A DNA stretch of 19,699 nt from Cymbomonas tetramitiformis (Eukaryota > Chlorophyta > Pyramimonadophyceae > Pyramimonadales > Pyramimonadaceae), in the NCBI GenBank assembly GCA_001247695.2, contig LGRX02010118.1:1-19699 (forward strand). Reading direction: 5' to 3'. Below the pieces are notes generated by a model. It did no database searches and was not told the origin of the DNA. It saw nothing but the letters and a program-made list of their open reading frames with translations. How positions within the stretch are numbered: position 1 is the stretch's first letter; each line of letters begins with the position of its first letter. The position numbers and the translations under genes are program-made. Of this stretch, positions 8,178 through 18,326 are shown one piece after another.

Positions 8178-8464
8178 TACAACTACTGTCAGTGAGCAGA
8201 AAATAGCAAGATAGGCATTGGCTCTTGGCCAGTACAAATTGAATCTACTGTGTACAATCTCTGATAAAACAAGTGAACAGACTGTCAGACTGCGACTCCT
8301 AGAAACCTACATCTCAAAGCCAAAAGTAAATAGAGGGCAGGTTCAATGCCAAGTGAAGAAGTTGTAGTTGACATAAACATAAATCCAGAACCAGAAAAGT
8401 TGTTGAAGTCACAGGAGTTCTGCACACCACCCCATGTCGGTGTGCATCCAGAGTGAACTAGAGG
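8178..8464 (-). other. Presumed 3' untranslated region of element C
   Basis: No ORF. It contains a further hairpin, TGCACACC/GGTGTGCA (8421-8428 with 8439-8446). Spacing between ORF stop and LTR matches elements A and B. Confidence 0.4.
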
Positions 8465-8581
8465 TCAATCGACGGGGTCCCAATCCAGTCCCGCAGTAGC
8501 CTCGTGGAAGTCCATGCCGTAGTAGGATGAGAAAAAGCCAGAAGCATAGTAGTGATCCACATCAAGCCGCCCCGTGCTCAT
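8465..8581 (-). CDS. Possible C-terminal exon of element C
   Basis: The product is not recognised. This is a short minus-strand open frame of 38 residues from an internal Met, rich in aromatic and acidic residues: DVDHYYASGFFSSYYGMDF, ending GLDWDPVD then TGA. The frame is open a few codons further upstream, to an AATAG that could be a splice acceptor. Its stop lies 314 bp from the LTR edge, close to the spacing in element B (254 bp). It is too short to be convincing alone. No upstream exon was found in 8582-8970. Confidence 0.3.
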   Translation of the reverse strand: MSTGRLDVDHYYASGFFSSYYGMDFHEATAGLDWDPVD

Positions 8582-8627
8582 GCAAGGCCATACCATAGTA
8601 ATTGTCTATTGGGCTCAAGGTGGGGTA

Positions 8628-8656
8628 ACCCACCGTAAGAACGCCTTACGGTGGGT
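8628..8656. other. Perfect 12-bp hairpin
   Basis: ACCCACCGTAAG (8628-8639), loop AACGC, CTTACGGTGGGT (8645-8656). It lies upstream of the presumed element C exon on the coding strand. Its ACCCACC...GGTGGGT core echoes the LTR boundary hairpins. Positions 8657-8970 hold nothing assignable. Confidence 0.75.
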
Positions 8657-8970
8657 CAACCATAGCGTAGTTTGTTAACACCATGATGCACATCGAATGG
8701 TCTCAAATATGGTCGATCATATGTGATTTCACAACTAGGCATTCATGTTTAGCTGGACAAAGCCGAATGACACGTACTTGTGATCGGATATATCCGCGGT
8801 ATCCATCCCAATATACCTCCGATGGCACGTTCGGTGCCGTGATCCCAAATGCACACAAACGTGGCCCGATTTCTACGTTTCATCCACGATGCTAACATGC
8901 GCATGGGTGTATTTCGTGAAGTTTGATCTATTTTTACCACCTTGAGTCAATACTTCGCGAGAAACATGCA

Positions 8971-11703
8971 TGTCAGGGTTATGACCGATGACACATGTGC
9001 CATACATGTCATACATGCCATACGTGTCATACCTGTCAGACATGTCATACCATGTCATGTCATGTCGAGTCATGTCATATATTATAATGACAGACAGTCG
9101 TCAGTACGGTCGACTATGACTGTACATGTCATCGAGATGATAAGTCACATCATCTGTCATGTATTCAAGGAAAGACTTGAATGACACCTGTCATCGAGAG
9201 TTCGTATGTCGAACTCGAAGATGGCGAAGCAAGATACAATCTTGAAATACCAAACGGTTCGGAGAAGAAATCATCTTCGCTTCTAGCATGTGCGGAACAA
9301 GCATGCGGGTATCATAGGGCGAACGCATCATTCGTTCTGCCGATACCAGTCGTTCAACCAATGCCTCGGGTTCACAACCCAATAGCGGTACCATCTGTGA
9401 GATGGGAGGCATTCGGTATAGATGAGCTAGCGTTGTGCTAGAGCAGTATCTTCTGTCGAAGTCTGCACTCATCACCCGCTAATAAGCTGTGCGTGTGTTT
9501 ACTGTCCAATAAACACTTGCACTATCTATTATATCATATATATCTGAAGGCTCGCAATAGCAGCCGTATCATTGGTATTCTACTCGTCAAGCAGAGAAAC
9601 GAGAACTCAAGTGTAAGTGCAGCGCGTAGATATCAATAATTTTGTGTTTACAGGTTGCGGAGCGCAAAGCATATCTGGCGACGCAATCGAATAAGCACGG
9701 ATATTGATATACTGCATATATACTGATCGCTGCAAAAGCGAAGAGAGTGCGCGAGGATAATCGTCGCATTCGCAGGATCGTACATAACAGCTGACCGTCG
9801 TATACACTGTGCGAAAAGGTGTGCATGCGGCATACGAATACTCTGTGATCACATATGCGCACAGAGGCGATTCGCAGCTGTAAGAAATGTATGTACGGCG
9901 ATCATATATGCGCGAAAAAGCGATTCGCAGTGAAAAGTATGCGCGGCAATCATATGTTCGCGCAGAAGCGATTCGCAGCTAGAAGTATGCGCGGCGATCA
10001 TATGCATGCGCAGAAGCTATTCGCAGCTGTAAAAATTACGCAGTATGATATGCGGGCACAGAAAATATCAGTGGAATCATGATCCGCGCGCAAGTTAGCA
10101 CTCATATCATGTGCTAAGTATACGGCGACAATATGTGCCCTTTATCAACAGCGCGCACGATTGCATTAAATCACTTGCAGCGCACGACAATCATCTTGCA
10201 GTTTTATGATGACGATGTCAATATAGTTGCAACGATCATCTGCGCATTATATGCGCTCGTCAATATCCTCTGCAAAATAATTGTATACTCGCAGGGATAT
10301 TCATGAATGGACGCATGATGACCATTTTGCAGCATACCACATAATACTTTGATGACTGCTGAAATATTGCAAAATATTCACTGTCAGAATTTGTATACTT
10401 ACTTGCAATCAAGAGTTTGAACTGCATGAATGTTGTATACATCTACATGATAAATCATGAATACTTAGCAGCAGTATAGTAATGTGTGCAAGATATGTGT
10501 GTGCGGGGATTGCAATGAATGCAGCACACACACACACACACATGCACATATACTCCACTTGCAACATACACCAACATGCAGTATATAATAAGTACATGCA
10601 GCATATATGCATTACACCACATACTTCGTATACATTATATACTGAGTGACTGCAACACTGTGAATTGTGCATGCATCACCAATACAGCTTGACCACGCTA
10701 TCAGCTGTAATACATATTACCAGTTTGATCATGATAACAACTGGAATAGTATCACAATACATAGTACATTGCACAAGGCATATTGCAGTGCATGTTAGCT
10801 ATATTGGAATCATGTAAGTGTAAGGTGCCTGAAGGTAATCTCAACACCATAATTAGCTCGTCATGCTCCGACGTAGGATTTGGGAAGAGCATGAACGTTC
10901 TATGGTGGATTACTGGACGGAATGCTCACCGGAACTGCATGTAAAATAACTCAAGCAACTCATTATCATAAATGAGAGTATACCGGATTACAATAAATAC
11001 TAAATCTGATATATATATCATGTTGGATTATTAGTACTTGGTATACAAAATTATCCTGCATGATGGATTATCTTGGTACATTGTAATACCATCGTATACA
11101 AGTGTGTAGTAAAGTTCCACACACACACACACACACTTATATGTACTTATCAGAAAGTACCTGCACAATGCACACACCACTGGCATTATTATGTATGATG
11201 ACATTCACTGACTCAGTAAGTGAAATGATCAACTATAATGTCCATTATGTGCATGATAATATAGATACCATTCCACAAACACATGTGCGTGTGGAATGTC
11301 AGAGATGGCGATAGATATGGGAGCAGGATAAAACAACATGCTGTAGGGCTGGATGGAGATATCTCCAGACCCGAAGACAGAATACTGTGCTCATTATAAC
11401 AGCTGGTAACTGTTGAGCACAGTCCATCCACTCTCACATATCATCGCTGGAGCAAGAACAACAACCTCAATGCACTGTGACAATTGATTCAGTAATGATC
11501 AGCACAGAAAGCATGTACCTAATCAGATCAGATATATATTGAACTGACTGACATAGGTTGTTGTGGACACACACACACACACACACACATTGTGTTGTGC
11601 TAAACTGCTTAGATTATTATCAAGCTGTGTCCAGATATGTTTGGAATTTAGAGATATCATTTTGATATACTCTTAGTGCATAGTCATATGCCCAAACATA
11701 TCA
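8971..11703 (+). repeat. Left inverted arm
   Basis: It aligns to the reverse complement of 14362-17043. Landmarks found in both arms are the TGTCATACA-type short repeats (8996-9080), GACAGACAGTCGTCAGTACG, TGACACCTGTCATCGAGAG, AACCAATGCC...GGGTTCACAACCCAAT, TAAGGTGCC, ATTTGGGA, GGAATGCTCACCGGAAC, GTATACAAGTGTGTAG, CTGTAGGGCTGGATGGAGA and ATATCATTTTGATA. It contains CA microsatellites at 10525-10542, 11118-11136 and 11567-11589. Open frames differ between the arms and are disrupted by indels, so no gene is called. Confidence 0.85.
9847..10043 (+). repeat. Four tandem copies of a unit of about 48 bp, left arm only
   Basis: Copies start at 9847, 9900, 9948 and 9996, each running GATCATAT...GCGC...AAGCGATTCGCAG...ATGCGCGGC. 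The right arm has a single equivalent copy near 16162-16206. Because 48 is a multiple of 3 the repeat keeps a frame open, which accounts for the 75-codon ORF here. Confidence 0.8.
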
Positions 11704-12436
11704 TAGGTTGATAAGTTATCACTAAAGTGGTTAATCCGCTTACAGTTGGTACACCTAATATATCATCAGGAAGTACATCAACTTCCATGGGTTTCAAATC
11801 AGTAAAACCCATATTTATGATCAACCACAGATGTTGACATTCAGAGATATTCACTATTATGCCATGAAAATTATCATGTGCAAAAGTGAAGTAAGTTGCA
11901 GTACTTCTGTACCTTGCAGCTTCCACACACACTGAGATATATTACTATGGTAATACAATAAATGGCCGAAAAATGGGCAAAATGGGTGAAAATCGTTGGC
12001 GATAAATTTCAAAATTGAAATTTCGACCCCATTTTATTTGATATTATGATTTTATACCTATTAAGGTATCAGAAAAACATAATGACCATGGTCATATCTC
12101 GTGTAACACCCTAGATATTAGGTGTGTAATATATAGGGGTGCACATATTGGCTGTAACAAAATGCGTAAAAATGCTCCACGCATGATTTCAAAATGAAAA
12201 AGTCGGGTTGATTTTTTTTTGCTGATCTGATTATTCAGCTATCAACAAATATTCCCTGATTTATGCAGCACTTGTAACACCCTGTAACACCCTGTAACAC
12301 CCTTAAAATCACATGTGTGTATCAGGGGTGTAACGTACCTCTAAAAAACCACGTGACATACAATGAAAAATTAAATGCAGTTTTGCTTAAATATGTTTGC
12401 AAAATATTTATACTGCTTTAATTTAACATATTTTAG
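11704..12436. other. Inner left region without a gene
   Basis: AT-rich. It has a perfect palindrome AAATTTCAA-AA-TTGAAATTT (12004-12023) and several GTAACACCCT/AGGGTGTAAC motifs in both orientations, including three tandem copies at about 12271-12301. The last bases, TTTAACATATTTTAG (12422-12436), look like a splice acceptor for the integrase gene, so this may be partly intron. No RT-coding exon was found. Confidence 0.5.
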
Positions 12437-13943
12437 GGTTACTGATGCCAAGTTACAACTTCCGAATTGAGCATATTTCTGGCGAGAAAAATAAGGTTGC
12501 AGACGCACTCACTCGTATCTCTGCACTCTTTGAACTCACTGATTGTCTGCAACACATAGACATCAGCGAAGTCATGCCATCTGCAGATCCTACATTTATT
12601 GCTCTTATATCTTCTTCATCAGCTCATCAGCTTCACGATATCATTGTATCCGAGTATGATCGTGACACATTTGCACAAACTATATTGGCTAAGCTGACAT
12701 CATCGACTTCATCACAGTCAGTCAGCAGCTACAGCTTCGAGCTCACTCAGGGGTTGATCTATCGCAAGACCATATATGGCAGACAGCTATACATTCCACC
12801 TACAGCCAAAGTCCCTACAGATGACGGTGAGATCACACAGCTTCGCCACATTCTCCTTCATGAGTGCCACTCAGCCACTATTTCTGGTCATGTAGGCAAA
12901 AATCGCATGCTTCATCTACTGCGTAGCCGATATTATTGGCCAGGAATGACGACGGCAGCCATCCAGTACATTCGGGAGTGCCCCGTTTGTCAGCGCCAGA
13001 AAACGAGGCGACACAAACCTTATGGTCAGTCACATATACGATATTGTGTGCCTAAGACAAAATGGCTTGATGTGTCTCTTGACTGGATTACTGATCTGCC
13101 TATCACCACTAATGGGCACGACAGTATATTTGTGGTAATGTGCCAATTCTCTCATCGCTGTCATCTCAACATTCCCTTCAGCATGACCTGGACTGCTCAG
13201 CATACTGCTTCTCTATATATGCAGCATATCTTCAAGCTCCATGGTCTTGCGAGGAACATCATCTCAGATCGAGACCCCAGATTCACCTCTACATTCTGGC
13301 AGACACTGTGGAAATCTACTGGTACGAGATTGTCTATGACGTCTTCACACCATCCACAGTCGAATGCAGCCAATGAGAGGAGCCATGCCTTCATTGAGGA
13401 TATCCTCAGGTACTTTTCAATTTGTTGATTCATGATTCGATATTCACCATCCTCTGGTTTATAAACTGATTAGATGGTATTTTTTCATCCACAGGTGTTG
13501 TTGCAATGATACTTCAGCCAATTCGTGGGAGGACAAGTTGCCTCTGGTGGAGTTTGCAATTAACAACACAGTTTCTGCATCAACTGGTTATTCACCATTT
13601 TATCTCGACTCGATGGCGCAGCCACTTTCGCCTCATGACCTGGCAATCACTATTCCGCCAGAAGCTCCTGTTCCAATACAGAATGCTATCCGAGATCATT
13701 TTGACCAGTACTCGGCTGTACATGCCAATGCGGTAGACAACATTTCCCGAGCAGCAGAAATTAGCCAAGCCAGATTCAATAAGACTCACATGCCCCGGCA
13801 ATATGCAGTAGGGCAAAAAGTTCTTTTACGGACCGAGTTTATCCAATGGACTGGTTTGACAGAGGCAGGCAGACACTTCAAGCAGCCATATAATGGGCCG
13901 TTTACTATATCCAAAGTGCTAAGCCATGGGCGTGCATACGAGA
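12437..13943 (+). CDS. Ty3/gypsy-type integrase with RNase H tail, two exons
   Basis: Integrases of this type cut and join DNA ends into the genome. The first usable ATG is at 12445. The sequence from 12437 on also continues a frame that fits the end of gypsy RNase H, and the tail GEKNKVADALTRI is typical of that junction. Counted from 12445, the HHCC zinc finger uses a His near 139-142, H149 (SGHVG), C179 and C182 (CPVC), with the YYWPGM signature between them. The catalytic core has D213 (SLDWITD), D275 (IISDRD) and E311 (AANERS); exactly 35 residues separate the last two. Exon 1 ends at 13409, intron 13410-13494, and exon 2 from 13495 supplies the family-typical LPLVEFAINNT...STGYSPF region and the C-terminal GPFTISKVLSHGRAY domain. 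Similarity stops at about 13943, where unrelated sequence adds three residues and a stop at 13954. No disabling mutation was seen. Reverse transcriptase and LTRs are absent. Confidence 0.88.
13410..13494 (+). other. 85-nt intron in the integrase gene
   Basis: It starts GTACTTTT and ends TTTTTTCATCCACAG. Removing it joins AG (13408-13409) and G (13495) into one arginine codon and restores the continuous gypsy integrase frame between the catalytic Glu helix and the LPLVEFA block. Without splicing the frame stops at 13428. Confidence 0.88.
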
Positions 13944-13944
13944 C

Positions 13945-14293
13945 CAGCAGATAAGAACTCGGTCTTCAGGGCCACCACGAGCTTGCCAAGCTTGTCGATG
14001 TCCTTCGGGATGGCCTCGAAGCGCTTGTTCTTGTCCCCCAACACATACATGCGGAGTGCCTTCCCCCATGTACGATGCCGGTTCTCCCTTCAGATGTCCT
14101 TGACCAGCTTGCACTGGTCCACAAAGTGTGTCCGGTCCGCCTTGACCGTCTCGTCGTCGTCCTCGTGCGGACCAGGCGGCGGCAACGCTGGTGGCATCTG
14201 CGGAGTAGATGAATTCCGCACTGTATCTTGGAGGCGAATCGCTGCCTCCAAATCACTTTCCTTAAGAAGTCTGCGCTTAGCGCGCGTCGGCAT
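13945..14293 (-). pseudogene. Fragment of an unknown ORF with one in-frame TGA
   Basis: The product is not recognised. On the minus strand from ATG at 14293 the frame reads a basic start (MPTRAKRRLLKESDLEAAIR), a proline-rich acidic linker (PPPGPHEDDDE) and HFVDQCKLVKD, then TGA at 14092-14090. The same frame continues as RENRHRTWGKALRMYVLGDK and KDIDKLGKLVVALKTEFLSAG up to the junction with the integrase sequence at about 13944. Composition on both sides of the TGA is strongly protein-like, which points to a single nonsense change (CGA to TGA would do), or less likely recoding. It is truncated where it meets the integrase tail head-on. Confidence 0.5.
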
Positions 14294-14361
14294 TGGTCTT
14301 GAACGGAAGCCAAAGATTTGAACACTTGATGGCTACTATCCGGCAGTCCTTGTGACAATCT

Positions 14362-17043
14362 ACTTGGGCATATGGCGGTGCACTGAAAGAGTATCAAAAT
14401 GATATCTTTAGTTTCCAAGTAGATCTGGACATAGCTTGATAAATAAATCTAAGCAGTCTCACACAACACAACAGTGTGTGTGTGTAATGTCCACAACAAC
14501 CTCTATCAGTTCAATATATAGTTACTGATCTGAGAATGTACATGCAATTGTGCTGATCAATTCTGAATCAATTGTCACAATGCAATGTTGTTGTTGTTGT
14601 TGCTCCAGCGATGATATGTGAGACGAATGGACAATGCTCAACAGTGACCAGCTGCTTATTTGAGCATTGTATAATGCCTTCGGGTCTGGAGATTTCTCCA
14701 TCCAGCCCTACAGCATGTTGGTTGATTCTGTCCCTTATCTATCGCCATCACTTGACATCCAGCTGCTATCGTGATCAAGCTGGATGGTACTATGTATTAT
14801 GTGTTAATATGATTCTTGATCATTACACTTTCGAGTCAGTGCATTGTCAACTTACATAGTAGTGTCTGTGACTTATTTATTACACTTGTGAATCAGTGTA
14901 ATGTCATATACTTAATGATACATAAGTTGCAGTGACTTGTGTATGCAATGACTTATGTACATGTACTTTCTGATTGAGTACATGTGTGTGTGTGTGTGGA
15001 ATTGTGCTACTACACACACTTGTATACAGGTAATTACTGATTTTACACTATACCAAGTTGATCTATCATATAGGATGATCTGTATACCAACCAATCACAG
15101 AATGAATCTAACATGATGTATATCAGCTTAGTTAGTGATTGTAATCCTGCCTATCTCATCCACAGTGATGAGTTGCTTCGGGTCTATTTCACATATAGTT
15201 CCGGTGAGCATTCCCTTCAGTGATCCACAATAGAACGAATATACTCATCCCAAATCCTGCGTCAGAGTATATCGAGCTAATTATTGTGTTAAGACCACTG
15301 AAAAGGCACCTTACACCATATGGGTTCAAATATAGTTTACATGCACAGCAGGTATGCTTATGTGCAATGTCTGATGCATTGTGATATGATACCATATATT
15401 CCAGCTGCTATCGTGGTCAAGCTGGTTTATGCAAAGTTACAGCTGCTAACGTGATCAAGTTGTATGCATAAATGTATGCACATGTCACAATGATATAGTT
15501 GCTCAGTATTATAATGTACATGTATTATAATGTACATCTGCTGCATGCACTTGGTATATACTGAATGATTGTATATACTGCAAGCGTGTGTGTGTGGTGC
15601 TGCAAGTATTATAATCACTGCACACCCAAATAATTGTACACACTATGATATTGCTGCAGAGCATCCACTTATCTGTCATACTGAGTGTGTGTGTGTGTGT
15701 GTGTGTGTAAGCTACTCACACAGCATATAGTACACACTCGTGATTGCAGGCTTGTATGTGAATCTGACAGTGAATGGATAATACTATCTCGGCAAGCATC
15801 ACAGACTTGTATGGCATGCTGCATATTATACTGCCATCATGCGTCATCTGTTCATGATAATTCCAGCAGGTATGTACATATTCTGTCAAGGATAATCATG
15901 ATGCGCGCAGACGAGTGATTATTGCAACTATTTGAAATGACGGTATTTTGATGACATCATGCACACTGATCTCGTCATCAAAAACTGCAAGGTAATCGTT
16001 CGGTGCAGAAGGCGATTTATTGTGACTCTATTGAATCACTGATGTGCGCGCTCGAATTATGAGCACATCTCTGTCGCAATATGAACGGCATATGATACAA
16101 ATGCCATTTTTCGCACGGATCATATTCTGATGATGATTTATTCATCCGCGTCTCAATATGTCGAATCTCGTACAATTGCGAATCGTAACTACGCATATAT
16201 GTGATCGGCATGCTGCATGCACACCTTCTCGCGTTGTATATCTGACACTATGTACGATCAACTGCGATTATGACGATGTCTCCTCGCGCACTGTTTTCGC
16301 TGTTTATTATGCAGCGGTCGATATTATGCAGATATGTCAATATATGTGCGACTGCGGCGCCTGATGATATTCGCGCTCCGCAAACCTGCGCACACAAATT
16401 CAATATCTACTGCTGCACTCACACTAGATGCGTCCTCGTTCGTCGCCTTGACGAGACGGAGAATACCAACTGATAGGGCTTCGCTAGCAAGCGAATAGAT
16501 ATGATACAAGCGAGGCTATTATGGAACGTTAATAGCTCACGCAGCGTCTGTGTGGGTATGAGTGCAGTGCTTCTCAAGAAGTGACTGCTGTAGCTCAACG
16601 CTACCTCATTTACGCAATGCCCCGCATCTCATAGATGCCACCACAATTGGGTTGTGAACCCAAGGCATTGGTTGAACAATCAGTATCGGCTGAACGAATA
16701 AGCCATATGATACTCGCATGCTTGTTCAGAACATGCTTGAAGCGAAGATGAGTTTTCTCCGAACACTTTCGGTTCTTCAAGACTTCATCTTGCTTTGCCA
16801 TCTCGAGTCCACAACCTGGCCTCTCGATGACAGGTGTCACTCAAGTCTCATCTTGAGTAAATGACAGATGGTATGACTGTACATGTCATAGTCGACCGTA
16901 CTGACGACTGTCTGTCATTATAATATATGACATGACACGACACGACATGACATGGTATGACATGTCTGACAGGTATGACGGGTATGACATGTATGACATG
17001 TATGATATGTATGACACATGTGTCATCGGTCATAACCCTGACA
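14362..17043 (-). repeat. Right inverted arm
   Basis: Reverse complement of the left arm with frequent substitutions and indels. TG microsatellites sit at matching places (14474-14485, 14983-14999, 15586-15595), and an additional long one is at 15685-15708. GTTGTTGTTGTTG (14586-14598) is expanded relative to the left arm. No supported gene. A ...GGTTGTGAACCCAA... stretch near 16648 is the counterpart of the left-arm GGGTTCACAACCC. Confidence 0.85.
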
Positions 17044-17220
17044 CAGTTCGTATTTACCTTGGGCCTTGGCAGACACTTTTGGCGTAAGATCTGGTCGGAA
17101 GATGTGCTGCAAGCTGCCGGCATATCTCCGTGCAACACCTTGTGAGGCGGGATATGTCCGTAGGAGAGCTTGTAAAGCTTGCATCATGCCTACAAGCAAT
17201 TTGTGCCCCCCCACAAGCAA
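17044..17220 (-). CDS. Possible exon fragment next to the right arm
   Basis: The product is not recognised. The minus-strand frame has 65 codons, of which the last part before the arm is protein-like (RTYPASQGVARRYAG, FRPDLTPKVSAKAQ). It is followed by AAG|GTAAATAC, a fair splice donor, just before the element tip. It may be a broken host or transposon exon, and chance cannot be excluded. Positions 17221-17693 contain a GACTTGTT/AACAAGTC hairpin (about 17431-17455) and nothing else assignable. Confidence 0.2.
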
Positions 17221-17693
17221 CCCAACATAATCATATATGATACATCGCCTGTTAACGACGTAACGTGGAGCATGAGATCTCAGCTCCGTCTCTGATTATT
17301 CTTCGCATGTCGCCAGAAGTCCGTGATGAAATATCGCTAGAAACACAAAGATGCCATGCTAGCTTGGGCATCCTTGTTTTGTTGCTAAACACGCGATGAC
17401 AATGCCTTCCTAATCTCGGCGGCTCGGTCGTGACTTGTTCAATCTACCAACAAGTCAGGTTACCCAGTTTAGGCGGGTACACATGAAAAATCGGAAAACG
17501 GCGTGAATATCCTATCCATGAATCCTGCCTATGGAACTTCTGTAGAAGCTATGCGCATAGAAGAAGATACGCTATAGAGTTCGAGTCGAAATATTTACCG
17601 TTCTAGTCTTATGCCGCACGTTTCAAAAAGTTGCTCAAGGATGATGTCCGGAATCAAGTCGTTTCGCTGAAAGATCACAGCTCTGCGAGTTCG

Positions 17694-17929
17694 TGCTGGA
17701 CTTTAGGTTCAGGGTTATTATTATGGGCTCTGATAGCCCCTAGCCTGACCCGTCTCTGATCGGAACCGTGACTCCGCTAGTAGCTAGGATGACAGTACAG
17801 TAGTACTGTACTGTCAGTCATCACTTCGTATTATCCGGGTTTCCGAGATGCATGATAAAAGCACTCGGCCGGACTGATTATGGGAGCTTAGCCAGTTTGT
17901 TTTACCCGAGCGGAACACCTGTTCTCGCA
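17694..17929 (+). repeat. Candidate 5' LTR of element D
   Basis: It starts TGCTGGAC (element B: TGCTGGAT) and ends CTCGCA followed by GGTT (element B: TGACA followed by GGTT). Its length of 236 bp is close to 211 bp. The distance from its end to the gag ATG is 397 nt, against 418 nt in element B. It contains a 27-bp palindrome (17790-17816). There is no second copy in the window, so the boundaries are inferred. Confidence 0.4.
17790..17816. repeat. 27-bp perfect palindrome
   Basis: TGACAGTACAGTA, central G, TACTGTACTGTCA. It lies inside the candidate element D LTR and could form a 13-bp stem or be a dimeric protein-binding site. Confidence 0.85.
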
Positions 17930-18326
17930 GGTTATGCGCGTCACCACTTCCCTAGTAATTCTGATGGCACAGCGCCGAGCTGTTGCCATGATTGGCTAAG
18001 TTTTGACACAGAGATGGGGTGGGCGCCCCCTTAGACAGTAGCTGTCTCTCCGCAGTATGGCCTACTTTTGAAGTGGAGATCAGTTTTTTTTTCAGCATTT
18101 ATTCGGCAGAGTATCGTCGCTGAGTATGGTTATGTTTTACGTTCCGTTTGATCAGCGGGCAGGACACTCCGCGTTTTGTGGGTCGCTCCCACGATTAGCC
18201 ACTCGGCTCATGACCTGCTTGATTATGTTATTGTTTGCTGAAACTCCTGCAGGAATTGGCCGCTGCGGGATTATTCACTATTGTCGCACCGCTAGCCCGC
18301 AATCCCATCTCACTGTCATTTTTGAA
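17930..18326 (+). other. 5' leader of element D
   Basis: It begins GGTTATGCG and contains CATGATTGGCTAA (17988-18000), matching GATGATTGGCTAA in the element B leader. The gag frame is open upstream of the chosen ATG back to 18126, as it also is in element B, so an N-terminal extension is possible. Confidence 0.5.

Larger units (their letters stand above)
8971..17043. mobile_element. Large element with about 2.7-kb inverted arms and an integrase core
   Basis: The left tip TGTCAGGGTTATGACCGATG (8971 on) is repeated inverted at the right end (to 17043), with 29 identical bases before the first mismatch. Both arms then remain alignable inward to about 11,703 and 14,362. The ends read TG...CA. 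A 2-bp CA lies just outside both ends, but no longer target duplication was seen. The 2.65-kb middle carries an integrase gene and a fragment of an unknown ORF, with no LTRs. Arms diverged by very roughly 20-30% (by eye) imply an old structure. Ginger and Polinton DNA transposons use gypsy/retroviral-type integrases with terminal inverted repeats, so such a class is the leading idea. A foldback structure that captured a gypsy fragment is the alternative. Confidence 0.75.

Noticed and set aside
9181..9441. ORF beginning MTPVIE, with a similar beginning on the minus strand in the right arm
   Set aside because: The shared start only reflects the inverted arms; frames diverge at once through indels and the right copy begins with GTG.
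9855..10082. 75-codon ORF with a repeated MRGDHM-like motif
   Set aside because: Produced by the 48-bp tandem repeat, whose length is a multiple of three.
10525..15708. CA/TG arrays as a possible CRISPR or regulatory array
   Set aside because: They are simple dinucleotide microsatellites without spacers.
8971..17043. Whole central element as a simple LTR retrotransposon
   Set aside because: The long repeats are inverted, not direct, and no RT or gag is present between them.
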